Both the position numbers and the translations under genes were made by a program. This document shows positions 8,342 through 17,724 of a DNA stretch of 64,000 nucleotides, piece by piece (position 1 is the first letter of the stretch; every line of letters starts with the position of its first letter). Below the pieces are notes generated by a model. It made no database searches. It was not told where the DNA came from and saw only the letters and a program-made list of their open reading frames with translations. Source of the stretch: AWTP1-9 sp035703165 (GTDB lineage: Bacteria > Bacteroidota > Bacteroidia > Chitinophagales > Chitinophagaceae); assembly GCA_035703165.1 (NCBI GenBank), contig DASSYR010000110.1, positions 1 through 64,000 on the forward strand. The letters are read 5' to 3'.

Positions 8342-8689
8342 ATGAATTTAGCAAGTAGTTTCTTTTTATTATTAGCAGGAGATCCTAATAATCCAAATTC
8401 AAGTCTTTTTTCTATGGTGTTTTTGGGTTTAATGATTCTGGTGTTCTGGTTATTTATGATCAGGCCACAGGCAAAAAAGGCCAAAGATGCCAAAAAATTT
8501 CAGGAAAATATGCAAAAGGGTGATAAGGTGGTAACTATTGCCGGCATACACGGTATAGTAAATAAAGTAAATGAGGATAATACAATTATGCTGGAGGTTA
8601 GTCCCGGTAGTTATATAAAAATTGAGCGTAGCGCTATTAGTATTGAATGGACACAGAATGCCAATAAAGCCGCTACACCTGCTAAATAA
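8342..8689 (+). CDS. yajC: Preprotein translocase subunit YajC
   Basis: A 115-residue protein with a single N-terminal membrane helix (about residues 20-40, LFSMVFLGLMILVFWLFMI) followed by the diagnostic RPQAKKAKD and the small domain KGDKVVTIAGIHGIV. YajC associates with SecD and SecF in the holotranslocon at the inner membrane; secDF is encoded 5 kb downstream at 13958. It follows the DUF1573 gene by 11 bases, and a hairpin at 8731-8760 closes the unit. Length and motifs are standard. Confidence 0.95.
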   Translation: MNLASSFFLLLAGDPNNPNSSLFSMVFLGLMILVFWLFMIRPQAKKAKDAKKFQENMQKGDKVVTIAGIHGIVNKVNEDNTIMLEVSPGSYIKIERSAISIEWTQNANKAATPAK

Positions 8690-8730
8690 ACTTTGTTTAG
8701 AGTAAAATACTACTCAACAAAAAGTTTGAT

Positions 8731-8760
8731 ATAAATCCCGATTCTTTAGTCGGGATTTAT
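8731..8760 (+). terminator. Hairpin terminator after yajC
   Basis: A perfect 11-bp stem ATAAATCCCGA / TCGGGATTTAT (8731-8741 and 8750-8760) with an 8-base loop, 42 bases past the yajC stop. The following T-run is weak, so termination may be partial before coaE. Confidence 0.6.
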
Positions 8761-8865
8761 GCTATTTTAATCTTTTGCTAAAATTATTTAACCCCTTGTA
8801 TTTTGTTCAATTATCGGGCGGTTTAATAGCTTTGGATACTTTATCTTGTATTTTTATATAAAAAT

Positions 8866-9456
8866 ATGCTCCGCATTGGTTTAACAGGTGGGATTGGCTC
8901 CGGTAAAAGCACGGTGGCGAAAGTGTTTGAAACACTGGGAGTTCCTGTTTATTACGCTGACGAAGCAGCTAAAAGATTGATGAATACGGATGAAGATTTA
9001 AAACAACAAATTATCCGGTATTTTGGAGAAAAAAGTTACCAGGAAGGAAAACTGAACCGCAATTACTTAGCTTCTATTGTTTTCAATAATAAAGAGAAAA
9101 TTGAATTGTTAAATAAACTGGTGCATCCTGTTACTATTGCTGATGCCCAAACCTGGATGGCTACCCAAAAATCGCCTTATGCAATTAAAGAAGCTGCGCT
9201 TTTATTTGAAAGCAATGCGGCGGAAGGATTGGATTATATTATTGGTGTAACTGCTCCTCTCGCTTTACGTATTAAAAGAATAATGGAAAGAGATGGCGTA
9301 TCCCGTGAAGAAGTGATAAAAAGAATGCAAAACCAAATTGATGATGAAATAAAAATGAAATTGTGCGATTTTGTTATTCATAACAACGAACAACGATTGG
9401 TAATTCCACAGGTAATTGAATTACATGAAAAAATTTTAAAAGAAGCCGGTTCCTAA
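8866..9456 (+). CDS. coaE: Dephospho-CoA kinase
   Basis: A 196-residue P-loop kinase of normal family length that performs the last step of coenzyme A synthesis, phosphorylating the 3'-hydroxyl of the ribose of dephospho-CoA with ATP. The N-terminus LRIGLTGGIGSGKSTVAKVF holds the Walker A motif. YYADEAAKRLM contains the substrate-binding Asp, and the lid region (KRIMERDGVSREEVIKRMQNQ) contains the conserved RxxxR and MxxQ. The stop codon overlaps the ATG of the CPBP protease gene by one base (TAATG), so the two are translationally coupled. Confidence 0.97.
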   Translation: MLRIGLTGGIGSGKSTVAKVFETLGVPVYYADEAAKRLMNTDEDLKQQIIRYFGEKSYQEGKLNRNYLASIVFNNKEKIELLNKLVHPVTIADAQTWMATQKSPYAIKEAALLFESNAAEGLDYIIGVTAPLALRIKRIMERDGVSREEVIKRMQNQIDDEIKMKLCDFVIHNNEQRLVIPQVIELHEKILKEAGS

Positions 9457-10139
9457 TGATATACATCTTTCTTATAGCAGTGCTATTGGTAATCCCCTTC
9501 ATGAGTTACAAAAGTCAAAAGCAAATACACCTCGTTGAAGAACTTGACATACCCAGAGAAAAACTTTATTTGCAGTCTCTAATCATGCAAGGCGTTTTAT
9601 CCGGGCTTGCTTTTTTAGCAATTAGTGCCTCTTTTATTGAAGTTAACTTTAAATCGGTGTTTAATCCTCTAACCATAGGGGCAAGTATAGGTTTTATTAT
9701 TTTGGCCATTCTTTTTTCATCAATACGATTAAAAAAAGATGAGTCTTTTAAAGCCAATAATCTGAAATATATTTTACCCCGTAATAAGAAGGAACAGTTC
9801 TACTGGTTTTTTACTACACTGGTTTCTTCGGCTATGGAAGAATTTATTTACAGGGGAGTTCTGTTTTTAATATTTTATCAAACTTTCGATTATAACTGGT
9901 GGCTTGGGGCTCTATCGTCAGCAATTGTTTTTGGATTTTCGCATGCCACGCAGGGAACCACTTCTGTTTTATTTATCATTCCCTTTGGTTTGGCTTTTCA
10001 ATATTTATTTTACCTGAGTGGCGGGCTTTTACTACCTATTATTACTCATTTTATTTACAACACGGCTATTAATGTATTTTTCGCCAAAAAAATTTTTGAA
10101 GCCGAGGAAGAAGATAAAGATAATTCCACCCCTGTTTAA
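9456..10139 (+). CDS. CPBP-family intramembrane metalloprotease
   Basis: A 227-residue polytopic membrane protein (about six hydrophobic segments) with the three motifs of the CPBP/Abi (CAAX protease-like) family: EExxxR (E128, E129, R133 in MEEFIYRG), FxxxH (F159-H163) and a late H198-F-I-Y-N202. These form the intramembrane metal site of Rce1-type proteases. Bacterial members act in bacteriocin self-immunity or membrane-protein processing, but no target can be inferred here. It overlaps coaE by one base and ends 22 bases from the convergent rlmK-like gene with no clear terminator between them. Confidence 0.9.
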   Translation: MIYIFLIAVLLVIPFMSYKSQKQIHLVEELDIPREKLYLQSLIMQGVLSGLAFLAISASFIEVNFKSVFNPLTIGASIGFIILAILFSSIRLKKDESFKANNLKYILPRNKKEQFYWFFTTLVSSAMEEFIYRGVLFLIFYQTFDYNWWLGALSSAIVFGFSHATQGTTSVLFIIPFGLAFQYLFYLSGGLLLPIITHFIYNTAINVFFAKKIFEAEEEDKDNSTPV

Positions 10140-10161
10140 ATAAACGTCAACGGTAAAAAAG

Positions 10162-11109
10162 TTATTTAAAAATCATATAACACCATCGTCGCAATTTCCC
10201 TTCAAAATCAAAAGGTGTAGTAGCCTGGGTGATATCTTTAATTTGCGACGCTTTTATCTTTTCGCTCTCTAAAAAAAACTTAGTATAATTTGTGCTAAAG
10301 TATAAAACACCTCCGGGTTTTAACGCCAGTAAGCATTTATTAATCAATGCCACATGATCCTGCTGAATATCGAGAAATTCTTTCATCTTTTTACTATTGC
10401 TAAAAGTAGGTGGGTCCATTACAATCAGGTCAAATGAATTCAATTTTAATTCATCCAGGTATTGCAAGACATCTGTAATAATAAAATGATATTTCGATTG
10501 ATCAGTAAACCCGTTTAATGCAAAATTATCTTTAGCCCATTGTATATAAGTATTTGATAAATCTACTGTGGTCACCTCTTCAGCCCCACCTGCAACTGCA
10601 TATACAGAAAATGAACCTGTATAAGCAAAAAGATTCAAAACTTTTTTGCCGTTTGATTCTTTACGTATCCTTTCCCTGGTAATACGATGGTCTAAGAATA
10701 AACCGGTATCAAGGTAATCAGATAAATTCACTTTAAACTTTAATCCATTTTCTTCAACTACAAAAAATTCGCTCTTCTCTCCTGTTTTCTGATACTGATC
10801 GGTACGTTCTGTTTTCCGCCTTCTTTGTTTCAGGTAAATTTTATTCCCTGGCACATTAGTCACTTTACTAATCACTTCCAATGAATCCTGTAGCCACAAA
10901 TCGTATTCCTCCTCACTTAAATGATGTTTGGCTTTATATTCTGCCAAATAAATCTTGTCGTCATACACATCCACAATCAAGGGAAATTCCGGTAAATCTT
11001 TATCATAAATTCTGTAACAGGAAATGCCCTGCCTCCTCGCCTGCTTACTTAGATGTTTAAATACTTTCGTAAGCCTGTTTTCAAACATCTTTATTTTCTC
11101 TGCTAACAT
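10162..11109 (-). CDS. rlmK: Stand-alone RlmK-type 23S rRNA methyltransferase
   Basis: A 315-residue class I SAM-dependent methyltransferase that aligns with the C-terminal half of E. coli RlmL (RlmKL), the domain that makes m7G2069 in 23S rRNA. Visible landmarks: FENRLTKVFKHLSKQARR and ISCYRIYDKDLPEF at the N-terminus, the linker QYQKTGEKSEFF, the LDHRITRERI segment, the SAM-binding VLNLFAYTGSFS, and the catalytic MDPPTFSNSKK. The RlmL half (THUMP plus m2G2445 methyltransferase) is absent, so this is a single-activity enzyme. The start could be the ATG at 11109 or the one seven codons later. Confidence 0.85.
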   Translation of the reverse strand: MLAEKIKMFENRLTKVFKHLSKQARRQGISCYRIYDKDLPEFPLIVDVYDDKIYLAEYKAKHHLSEEEYDLWLQDSLEVISKVTNVPGNKIYLKQRRRKTERTDQYQKTGEKSEFFVVEENGLKFKVNLSDYLDTGLFLDHRITRERIRKESNGKKVLNLFAYTGSFSVYAVAGGAEEVTTVDLSNTYIQWAKDNFALNGFTDQSKYHFIITDVLQYLDELKLNSFDLIVMDPPTFSNSKKMKEFLDIQQDHVALINKCLLALKPGGVLYFSTNYTKFFLESEKIKASQIKDITQATTPFDFEGKLRRWCYMIFK

Positions 11110-11212
11110 ATCTTACAAAACCGGTGTTAAAAAATATCAATAATTACAATATTGTATCGCTACAAAAAATCAGGTATTGGCTAAGGTACTTTAAGTTGTT
11201 TGTAGTAAATAT

Positions 11213-12403
11213 TTAATTCAATTTTGCAAGCGCTTCTTTTATTCTTCCCCATGCTTTTTCAATATTGGGCATACTATTAGCAAATGAAAAGCGAATACAA
11301 TTAGGCTCGCCAAATGCATCACCCATTACAGAAGAAACATTAGCAACATTTAACAGGTACATCGAAAAATCCATTGAATTCGTTATAGTTTTGTTACCAT
11401 CCGATTTTCCGTAATAATAGGATACATCGGGAAAAACGTAAAAAGCTCCTTCCGGGGAGTGACATATTAATCCTGGAATATCTTTAACTAATTGAAGCAC
11501 TTTAGTACGACGCCTCGCAAATTCTTCTTTCATTTCAAAAGAAGGCTTTAAATCAGCTGTTAAAGCAACTATAGCAGCTTTTTGAGTAATAGAACAAGTA
11601 GCACTTGTAAATTGACCTTGCAATTTTTCACAGGCTTTGGCTATATCCAAATGAGCAGCTAAATAGCCCAGTCGCCAGCCGGTCATAGCAAAACCTTTAC
11701 TTAATCCATTTATAACCACAACCCTGTCTCTTAAATCATTAAACTGTGCAATACTTTGATGAGTACCAACAAAATTGATGTATTCATATATTTCATCAGA
11801 TATAATACTAACGCGGGGATGCTTTCTAAGCACTTCTGCAAGCCCAGTTAATTCTTCTTTGCTATAAACAGCGCCGGAAGGATTGCAAGGAGAGGAAAAT
11901 AAAAACACTTTTGTTTTTTCCGTAATGGCTTTTTCCAATTGCTGGGGTGTTATTTTAAATCCATTTTGCACCATTGAACGAATTGTAACAACCTTACCTC
12001 TTGCAATTTTTACCAACTCGCTATACGTAACCCAATACGGGGTTGGAATCACCACTTCATCACCTTCATCAACTAAGGCTAAAATAGCATTGGCCAAACT
12101 TTGCTTGGCACCCGTGGAAACAACAATGTTTTCCGGCTTATAAATAAGATTATTGTCTCTTTTAAATTTGGTACAAACCGCCTCTCTTAAATCAAGAAAG
12201 CCGGGAACAGGGGTATAATGGCTCCAGTTATCATCAATTGCTTTTTTAGCAGCATCTTTAATATGCTGTGGGGTATCAAAATCAGGCTCGCCCAAACTTA
12301 GATCAATTATATCAATTCCCTGAGCCCTTAGTTCCCTGCCAAGCTTAGCCATTTTAAGGGTTTCGGGCTCAGCAAAACGATTTAGTAAGGAAGATAACTG
12401 CAT
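11213..12403 (-). CDS. Class I PLP-dependent aminotransferase (aspartate aminotransferase type)
   Basis: A 396-residue fold type I aminotransferase. SLGEPDFDTP near the N-terminus, the nucleotide-like STGAKQSL (residues 96-103), SSPCNPSGAVY (the Asn that binds PLP), SDEIYEYI (Asp and Tyr contacts), the PLP lysine K236 in NGLSKGFAMTGWRLGY, and the C-terminal Arg in CIRFSFANS are all present. This is the subgroup Ib aspartate/prephenate aminotransferase pattern. It moves the amino group between aspartate (or another amino acid) and 2-oxoglutarate; the exact substrate range is not decided by sequence. It appears monocistronic. Confidence 0.93.
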   Translation of the reverse strand: MQLSSLLNRFAEPETLKMAKLGRELRAQGIDIIDLSLGEPDFDTPQHIKDAAKKAIDDNWSHYTPVPGFLDLREAVCTKFKRDNNLIYKPENIVVSTGAKQSLANAILALVDEGDEVVIPTPYWVTYSELVKIARGKVVTIRSMVQNGFKITPQQLEKAITEKTKVFLFSSPCNPSGAVYSKEELTGLAEVLRKHPRVSIISDEIYEYINFVGTHQSIAQFNDLRDRVVVINGLSKGFAMTGWRLGYLAAHLDIAKACEKLQGQFTSATCSITQKAAIVALTADLKPSFEMKEEFARRRTKVLQLVKDIPGLICHSPEGAFYVFPDVSYYYGKSDGNKTITNSMDFSMYLLNVANVSSVMGDAFGEPNCIRFSFANSMPNIEKAWGRIKEALAKLN

Positions 12404-12479
12404 GGATTGTGTACGTATTTCTAATTATTAATAAAAAATATTTGATTACAAATTTACACACAAATACAACTATCGGCTA

Positions 12480-13793
12480 TTATTTATCGTAATCAAAACG
12501 AAGGTTTGATAAATCTGGTAAGGATTTTCTTACCCGCTTCAACTCATACTCATAAATAACTTTTCCCAGGTTTTTCATAAAAGGAAAACCGATGGAGTCA
12601 TAGTCATACACATCATCATTAAAAATTCCATCGCTATTACAGTATATGACCGCACTAAGCATAAATTCAATGTTATTTTCAAAATCAGCTACATAAGCAA
12701 TATCTGATAAAAAACCATACGCATCTCCAACCTTATTAAAAATGCGAATATGTTTCGGTAATTTCCCTTTCTCATTTCCATACAAAATAAATTTGCAATA
12801 CGCATCCCATTCCGCAAGGTCAGGATATTGTGGAAATACCGACTCCGAAGGAAATTGAGACAGGCACTTCATCAAAAATTTGTAGTCATCTTCTGTAAGG
12901 TTAAATCGCTGCCTGGCTTTTATAGCTTGAGGAAAAATAACGCTCCTTAAAATATTATGCAAATCTTCCAGATCGAAACGGTTCTTTTTGCTAAAATCAA
13001 ATGGTTCATTTATCAATTTGCCATTTTCCATATAACCTTTACCTAATTTGATGTGGCGAGGAGGATAAAGTTGCTGGTTATGCATGGCGGGTTTTTCATA
13101 TATAAGCTTGCCATCAGAGTCAAAAAACTTTATCGGGTTGGTATGTCGGTTTTGTTCTTCCGTCAAAGGTATTTGCAGGCGGTGTACTAATTGAGTATGC
13201 TTATACCCCTTTTTATGAAGATTTTCGTTAATATATTCCTGCCCCAAAAATTCATACAGGCGATTATAAGCGTCATTATCACTCGTCAAAAAAATCTTTT
13301 TAATATAATTCTCTATAGCAGGTCTTCCATCCTCGCTGGTGGGGTCATTATACACACTGGTTTGCCCGTCGAAGCCAGTTTCAGTAATCATGGTAGTTTT
13401 CCTGTCAAGCCCCCCTATTTTTAAATTATTTAATTTTTCTAAAGCCAAAAAGGCTATCGGCATTTTAACGGTACTGGCAGGATAAAAATACCTGTTGGGG
13501 TTTACATTAAAATAGTAATCTGTAAATACAGGTGAATAATTTGGGGCCCGATCAATCTGAGTATAAATAATCTGCACCCCTGATAAATCGGGACTTTTAA
13601 GGATATTATCAAAATATTGAGGATACCGGGCAAGCAGGTTTTTCAAAAAAATATCATTTTTTGTTCCATCTGCACTTATTGTGGTCGGTTCGGATTTAGT
13701 TTGTTTGGGCATCTTTTGCAAAACTTTGCATGACGGAGAAAAAAGCAAAATAAATACGGCGAAAAATGATATTACCCTGTTAAAACAATTCAT
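12480..13793 (-). CDS. Serine hydrolase lipoprotein, class A beta-lactamase-like
   Basis: A 437-residue protein with a signal peptide and probable lipidated Cys at residue 22 (LFSPSC). The three active-site elements of the penicillin-recognising serine hydrolases are visible: STVK (S107, K110), SDN (171-173) and KVGD (354-357) in place of KTG. The family is larger than true class A beta-lactamases (about 290 residues), with insertions between motifs, and is common in Bacteroidota. Whether it hydrolyses beta-lactams or acts on peptidoglycan is open. The ATG at 13793 is chosen over a TTG at 13802 because the signal peptide begins there. Confidence 0.82.
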   Translation of the reverse strand: MNCFNRVISFFAVFILLFSPSCKVLQKMPKQTKSEPTTISADGTKNDIFLKNLLARYPQYFDNILKSPDLSGVQIIYTQIDRAPNYSPVFTDYYFNVNPNRYFYPASTVKMPIAFLALEKLNNLKIGGLDRKTTMITETGFDGQTSVYNDPTSEDGRPAIENYIKKIFLTSDNDAYNRLYEFLGQEYINENLHKKGYKHTQLVHRLQIPLTEEQNRHTNPIKFFDSDGKLIYEKPAMHNQQLYPPRHIKLGKGYMENGKLINEPFDFSKKNRFDLEDLHNILRSVIFPQAIKARQRFNLTEDDYKFLMKCLSQFPSESVFPQYPDLAEWDAYCKFILYGNEKGKLPKHIRIFNKVGDAYGFLSDIAYVADFENNIEFMLSAVIYCNSDGIFNDDVYDYDSIGFPFMKNLGKVIYEYELKRVRKSLPDLSNLRFDYDK

Positions 13794-13913
13794 CGTAGCC
13801 AAAAATAAGGAAAGCTTGCTGCCTTTTTAAATTCATCTAAAAACTTCGTAAACAGCCCCCAGGCGGTAACCAATATTTTAAATACGGATATAGGCGTATT
13901 TTCCTGAAAACCC

Positions 13914-13921
13914 TATCTTTG
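13914..13921 (+). promoter_or_regulatory. -7 promoter element of secDF
   Basis: TATCTTTG followed by CGACC, 36 bases before the secDF ATG. A TTG at the usual -33 spacing is not evident. Confidence 0.6.
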
Positions 13922-13957
13922 CGACCTCTAAAAAAAAGTTATTAAACTCAACAACGT

Positions 13958-16900
13958 ATGCAACTGAAAGGTTTGGTTCGTTTTTTTGCCCTTGCATTGA
14001 TCGTTATATCATTATACCAATTGCACTTTACCTGGGTAGTAAACAATCATGAAAACAAGATAAAAGCAAAAGCAGAAAAGTTTGTAAAAACGGCTCTCCC
14101 AAATGCCACTGCTGATTCAAAAGATTCTGCTCTTAAATTACGTACACGCCAATTGTTGGATAGTACAAGAGATATAACAGTAACTTATGGTGTTACCGGT
14201 TCTGTAAGTTATCAAAAAGCCAAAGAGCAGGAGCTAAATCTTGGGCTGGATTTGCAGGGTGGTATGAGTGCTACGTTAAAAGTGGGTTTGGATGGTTTGG
14301 TTCGTTCCCTTAGCAACAATGCTCAGGATGTAAATCTTAATAAAGCAATTAATGCTGCTTTAAAACAGCAGGCTAACAGCGATGCTGATTTTGTAAGACT
14401 ATTTGCTCAAGAGTACAAAAAACTTAATCCCAATGGTAAATTGGCGTCGCTATTTGCCGGAGCCTCCCAATCAAAAATAAAAGTTACCGATGATGATAAC
14501 CAGGTTATAGCAAAAATAAGAGGCGAGGCTAATGATGCGGTTGAAAGGACTTATAAGGTATTACAAACCCGTGTGGACAAATTTGGGGTGGCACAACCAA
14601 GCATCAACTTGGACAAGTCAAAAGATATCATTACAGTTGAATTACCGGGGGTTGATAATGCGGAAAGAGTAAGAAAATACCTGCAATCAACCGCTAACCT
14701 GCAGTTTTTCGAATTATATACATATTCTCAGTTGTCGGATAATATCGTTCGTGCTGATCAGGCATTGGCCGCTTATTTAAAAGGAAATAACCCGTCTGTT
14801 GAAGATACTACCTCCTCCGAAAGCAGTGATATTGCCAAAACTCTTGGGATAACTATAGACTCTAGCAAAAATGCCAGTGATACTTCCGGCAGAAAAGACA
14901 GCCTGACACTTTCCAGCGATAAACCTTTATTAAAATACTTCGTATCTCTTGCCCAGGGTTATGATTACGCTTTACCTGTGAATGTAAAAGATACTTCCAA
15001 ATTAAATAATTATTTAAACCTGGATATTGTAAAAAGCCAACTCCCGGCCAATTTAAAATTACTCTACGGTGTAACTGATAAGAAAAATGGTAAAAGCTCC
15101 AACACCCTTTTGCTATATCCGATAAAAACTTATAAAGCTGATGGTAGTGCTGAACTGGAAGGAGAACATATAACAGAAGCTGGTCAGGGCTTTGACGAAA
15201 AGGGAAAACCAGATATTGTGTTTAATATGGATAATGCAGGTGCCAGGATTTGGGCTAATATGACTAAGCGAAATGTTGGCAAACCTGTTGCGATTGTATT
15301 AGATAATACAGTTTATTCTGCACCCAACGTAATTAATGAAATTACAGGAGGTAATTCAAGCATTACCGGGAATTTTTCTTTGGAAGAAGCACAGGATTTA
15401 GCAAACATATTAAAAACAGGTAAATTACCTGCTCCCGCTAAAATTGTTCAGGAGCAGGTAGTAGGCCCTACTTTAGGAAAAGAAGCTATTAAAGGAGGAA
15501 CGATGGCGTTTGTTATTTCCTTCCTTATAATATTCGCCTTAATGCTGCTTTATTATAATACTTCTGGTTGGATTGCCAATATTGCTTTAATATTAAACTT
15601 ACTGTTTACCATCGGTGTACTAAGTGCTTTAGGTGCTACATTAACTGCCCCCGGTATTGCTGGTCTTGTGCTAACAATTGGTATGGCAGTGGATACAAAC
15701 GTAATTATTTTTGAAAGGATAAAAGAAGAGCTTACGCATGGAAAAAGTTACCAGGCTGCGGTAGCAGACGGATATCGTCGTTCTTTGCCCCCTGTGTTGG
15801 ATGCCCACATAACCAGTTTTTTAACTGCGGGTATTTTGTTTTATTTTGGATTAGGGCCTGTGTTGGGATTTGCTACTACGCAAATGCTGGGTATCTCACT
15901 CTCACTTTTCTGTGGCATTCTTATATCTCGCTTAATTACTGATATTTTTACCAACAAGAAAAAGCATTTAGAATATTTTACAGCCATCAGTAAAAAAATA
16001 TTCAAACACGCCAGTTTTAAATTTATTGAGTACCGAAAATATGCTTATGCAATTTCTGGTATTGTGTTATTGTTGGGTATTGCTTCTTTCTTTAACGGGT
16101 TTGACCAGGGAGTTGAGTTTAAAGGAGGAAGAAGTTACACTATATACTTTGGTACACCCATGAAAAATGATGCCATAAGAGATGAATTAAAAAAAGTGTT
16201 TGGAGAATATCCTGTTGTAAAAACAGTTGGCGATAACAAAACACTAAACATAACTACTTCATTCAAAAAAGAAGACCCCTCTCCTACAGCCGATTCAACT
16301 GTTGAATCCGTTCTCTTTACCGGGTTAAAACCATATCTAAAAAACCAGGACGGTAGCGAAGTTTCTTTGAGTCAGTTTCAAACTAAGTTCAAAAAAAGTT
16401 CACAAACAGTACAACCAACTATTTCAGATGATCTGAAAAAAGGAGCTGTTAAAGCTACTGTTTTTGCCCTGTTGATAATTTTCGTTTATATTTTCCTGCG
16501 TTTCCGCGACTGGAGATACTCTCTTGGTACCATTGTGGCCTTATTCCATGATGTTTTTGTAACATTAGCCGTATTTTCTTTCTTTAGAAAAATAGTTCCT
16601 TTCCCTCTTGAAATTGATCAACATTTTATAGCAGCGGTGCTAACTGTTATCGGTTTCTCCATGAATGATACGGTAATTGTTTTTGATCGTATCAGGGAAT
16701 ATAGCCGTACTCTGATAGGAGTTGACAAAGGTTCTATAATAAACCGTGCAATAAATGACACCTTAAGCCGCACCATCATGACGTCGCTAACTGTATTTCT
16801 TACCATACTTGTTCTCTTTATATTTGGTGGAGAAGTAACAAGAGGATTTGCTTTTGCTATGTTGGTAGGTGTAATTACCGGTACCTACTCGTCCATTTTT

Positions 16901-16999
16901 GTTGCAGCACCAATTCTTGTTGACATGGCTAAAGAAAAACCATTGGGTACACCCGAGCACGATAAAACCATGGCTAAAGCAAGACATTCCATCAGCTAG
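13958..16999 (+). CDS. secDF: Protein translocase SecDF fusion
   Basis: A 1013-residue inner-membrane protein uniting SecD and SecF, which use the proton gradient to pull secreted proteins out of the Sec channel. Order: N-terminal membrane helix; periplasmic domain with the LNLGLDLQGGMSATL motif (residues ~95-109); P1 head and base domains; the SecD membrane bundle with the VDTNVIIFERIKEE motif (~577-590); a junction; then the SecF half with FKGGRSYTI, a short periplasmic domain and the IGFSMNDTVIVFDRIRE motif (~900). The essential charged residues (Asp in VDTNV, Asn-Asp in MNDT) are kept. The fused form is usual in Bacteroidota. A strong terminator follows at 17028-17055. Confidence 0.97.
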   Translation: MQLKGLVRFFALALIVISLYQLHFTWVVNNHENKIKAKAEKFVKTALPNATADSKDSALKLRTRQLLDSTRDITVTYGVTGSVSYQKAKEQELNLGLDLQGGMSATLKVGLDGLVRSLSNNAQDVNLNKAINAALKQQANSDADFVRLFAQEYKKLNPNGKLASLFAGASQSKIKVTDDDNQVIAKIRGEANDAVERTYKVLQTRVDKFGVAQPSINLDKSKDIITVELPGVDNAERVRKYLQSTANLQFFELYTYSQLSDNIVRADQALAAYLKGNNPSVEDTTSSESSDIAKTLGITIDSSKNASDTSGRKDSLTLSSDKPLLKYFVSLAQGYDYALPVNVKDTSKLNNYLNLDIVKSQLPANLKLLYGVTDKKNGKSSNTLLLYPIKTYKADGSAELEGEHITEAGQGFDEKGKPDIVFNMDNAGARIWANMTKRNVGKPVAIVLDNTVYSAPNVINEITGGNSSITGNFSLEEAQDLANILKTGKLPAPAKIVQEQVVGPTLGKEAIKGGTMAFVISFLIIFALMLLYYNTSGWIANIALILNLLFTIGVLSALGATLTAPGIAGLVLTIGMAVDTNVIIFERIKEELTHGKSYQAAVADGYRRSLPPVLDAHITSFLTAGILFYFGLGPVLGFATTQMLGISLSLFCGILISRLITDIFTNKKKHLEYFTAISKKIFKHASFKFIEYRKYAYAISGIVLLLGIASFFNGFDQGVEFKGGRSYTIYFGTPMKNDAIRDELKKVFGEYPVVKTVGDNKTLNITTSFKKEDPSPTADSTVESVLFTGLKPYLKNQDGSEVSLSQFQTKFKKSSQTVQPTISDDLKKGAVKATVFALLIIFVYIFLRFRDWRYSLGTIVALFHDVFVTLAVFSFFRKIVPFPLEIDQHFIAAVLTVIGFSMNDTVIVFDRIREYSRTLIGVDKGSIINRAINDTLSRTIMTSLTVFLTILVLFIFGGEVTRGFAFAMLVGVITGTYSSIFVAAPILVDMAKEKPLGTPEHDKTMAKARHSIS

Positions 17000-17027
17000 T
17001 ACTACTTGCCATACCAATTGCTTAACC

Positions 17028-17055
17028 AGTCCTCCTTTACGGGAGGACTTTTTTT
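17028..17055 (+). terminator. Rho-independent terminator of secDF
   Basis: An 8-bp stem AGTCCTCC / GGAGGACT (17028-17035 and 17042-17049) with a 6-base loop and a following run of six T, 29 bases after the secDF stop. Confidence 0.85.
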
Positions 17056-17115
17056 ATGCCACGAATTACATAAAATGCTTGGTTTTATTTATTTTCACGG
17101 AATATTAAATAACGA

Positions 17116-17724
17116 ATGAAAGCATTTGGAAGCAGAGCCTTTAGAGTAGGAAAAGAAAAACTAACCGAAACAGTGTGCTCCTATTGCCAGACTAAAGGCG
17201 GTGTAGAAATGTATATTTTTTCCCGCTATTATCATTTTCTCGGCATCCCTTTTTACCCACACCGAAAAGGTGGCGCAATTATGTGTAACAATTGTAAACA
17301 CATAACTCATTCCAAACAATTTAGCTTAGATATAACTGAATTGTACAAAGAAATTCGAAATAAGTTTAAGGCACCCTTATGGCAATATTTTGGTACTATT
17401 TCAGTAAGTGCCCTTTTTATCGTTTTCCTCATTATTAAATTAATTACCTACCAAACCGTATCATTAAACAAGTTCATGACAGGTATTCGTTCTGATAACA
17501 TTTACCGATATTCTCTTTCGCCTTCCCGCTATACCTTCTGGAAAGTTACCCGAACCAGTAATGACAGTATTTACATAATTTCTTCCAATTATGAATTTAG
17601 TGGTGCAACCCCCAGCCGCTTGAACTTTGGCAAACCGGGCTTTTTCGACAGCACGGAAAAACTCTTTCTTAAAAGCGATTTCCGAAAAGAGTTTGAAGAC
17701 AAAAAAATAAAAAGAGTGAGATAG
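17116..17724 (+). CDS. Zinc-ribbon membrane protein of unknown function
   Basis: A 202-residue protein. An N-terminal treble-clef or ribbon-like zinc site is formed by CSYC (about residues 21-24) and CNNC (about 56-59). One membrane helix follows at about residues 93-116 (WQYFGTISVSALFIVFLIIK), then a beta-rich C-terminal part of about 85 residues (SRYTFWKVTRTSNDSIYII). The cysteine pairs suggest metal or disulfide chemistry on the cytoplasmic side with a tail on the other side, but no named family is recognised. It converges on the IscA-type gene with the two stop codons directly abutting. Confidence 0.65.
   Translation: MKAFGSRAFRVGKEKLTETVCSYCQTKGGVEMYIFSRYYHFLGIPFYPHRKGGAIMCNNCKHITHSKQFSLDITELYKEIRNKFKAPLWQYFGTISVSALFIVFLIIKLITYQTVSLNKFMTGIRSDNIYRYSLSPSRYTFWKVTRTSNDSIYIISSNYEFSGATPSRLNFGKPGFFDSTEKLFLKSDFRKEFEDKKIKRVR

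Noticed and set aside
12480..13793. Acquired beta-lactamase resistance gene
   Set aside because: The protein is much longer than class A enzymes, has KVG in place of KTG and base composition like its neighbours; it looks like a resident serine hydrolase.
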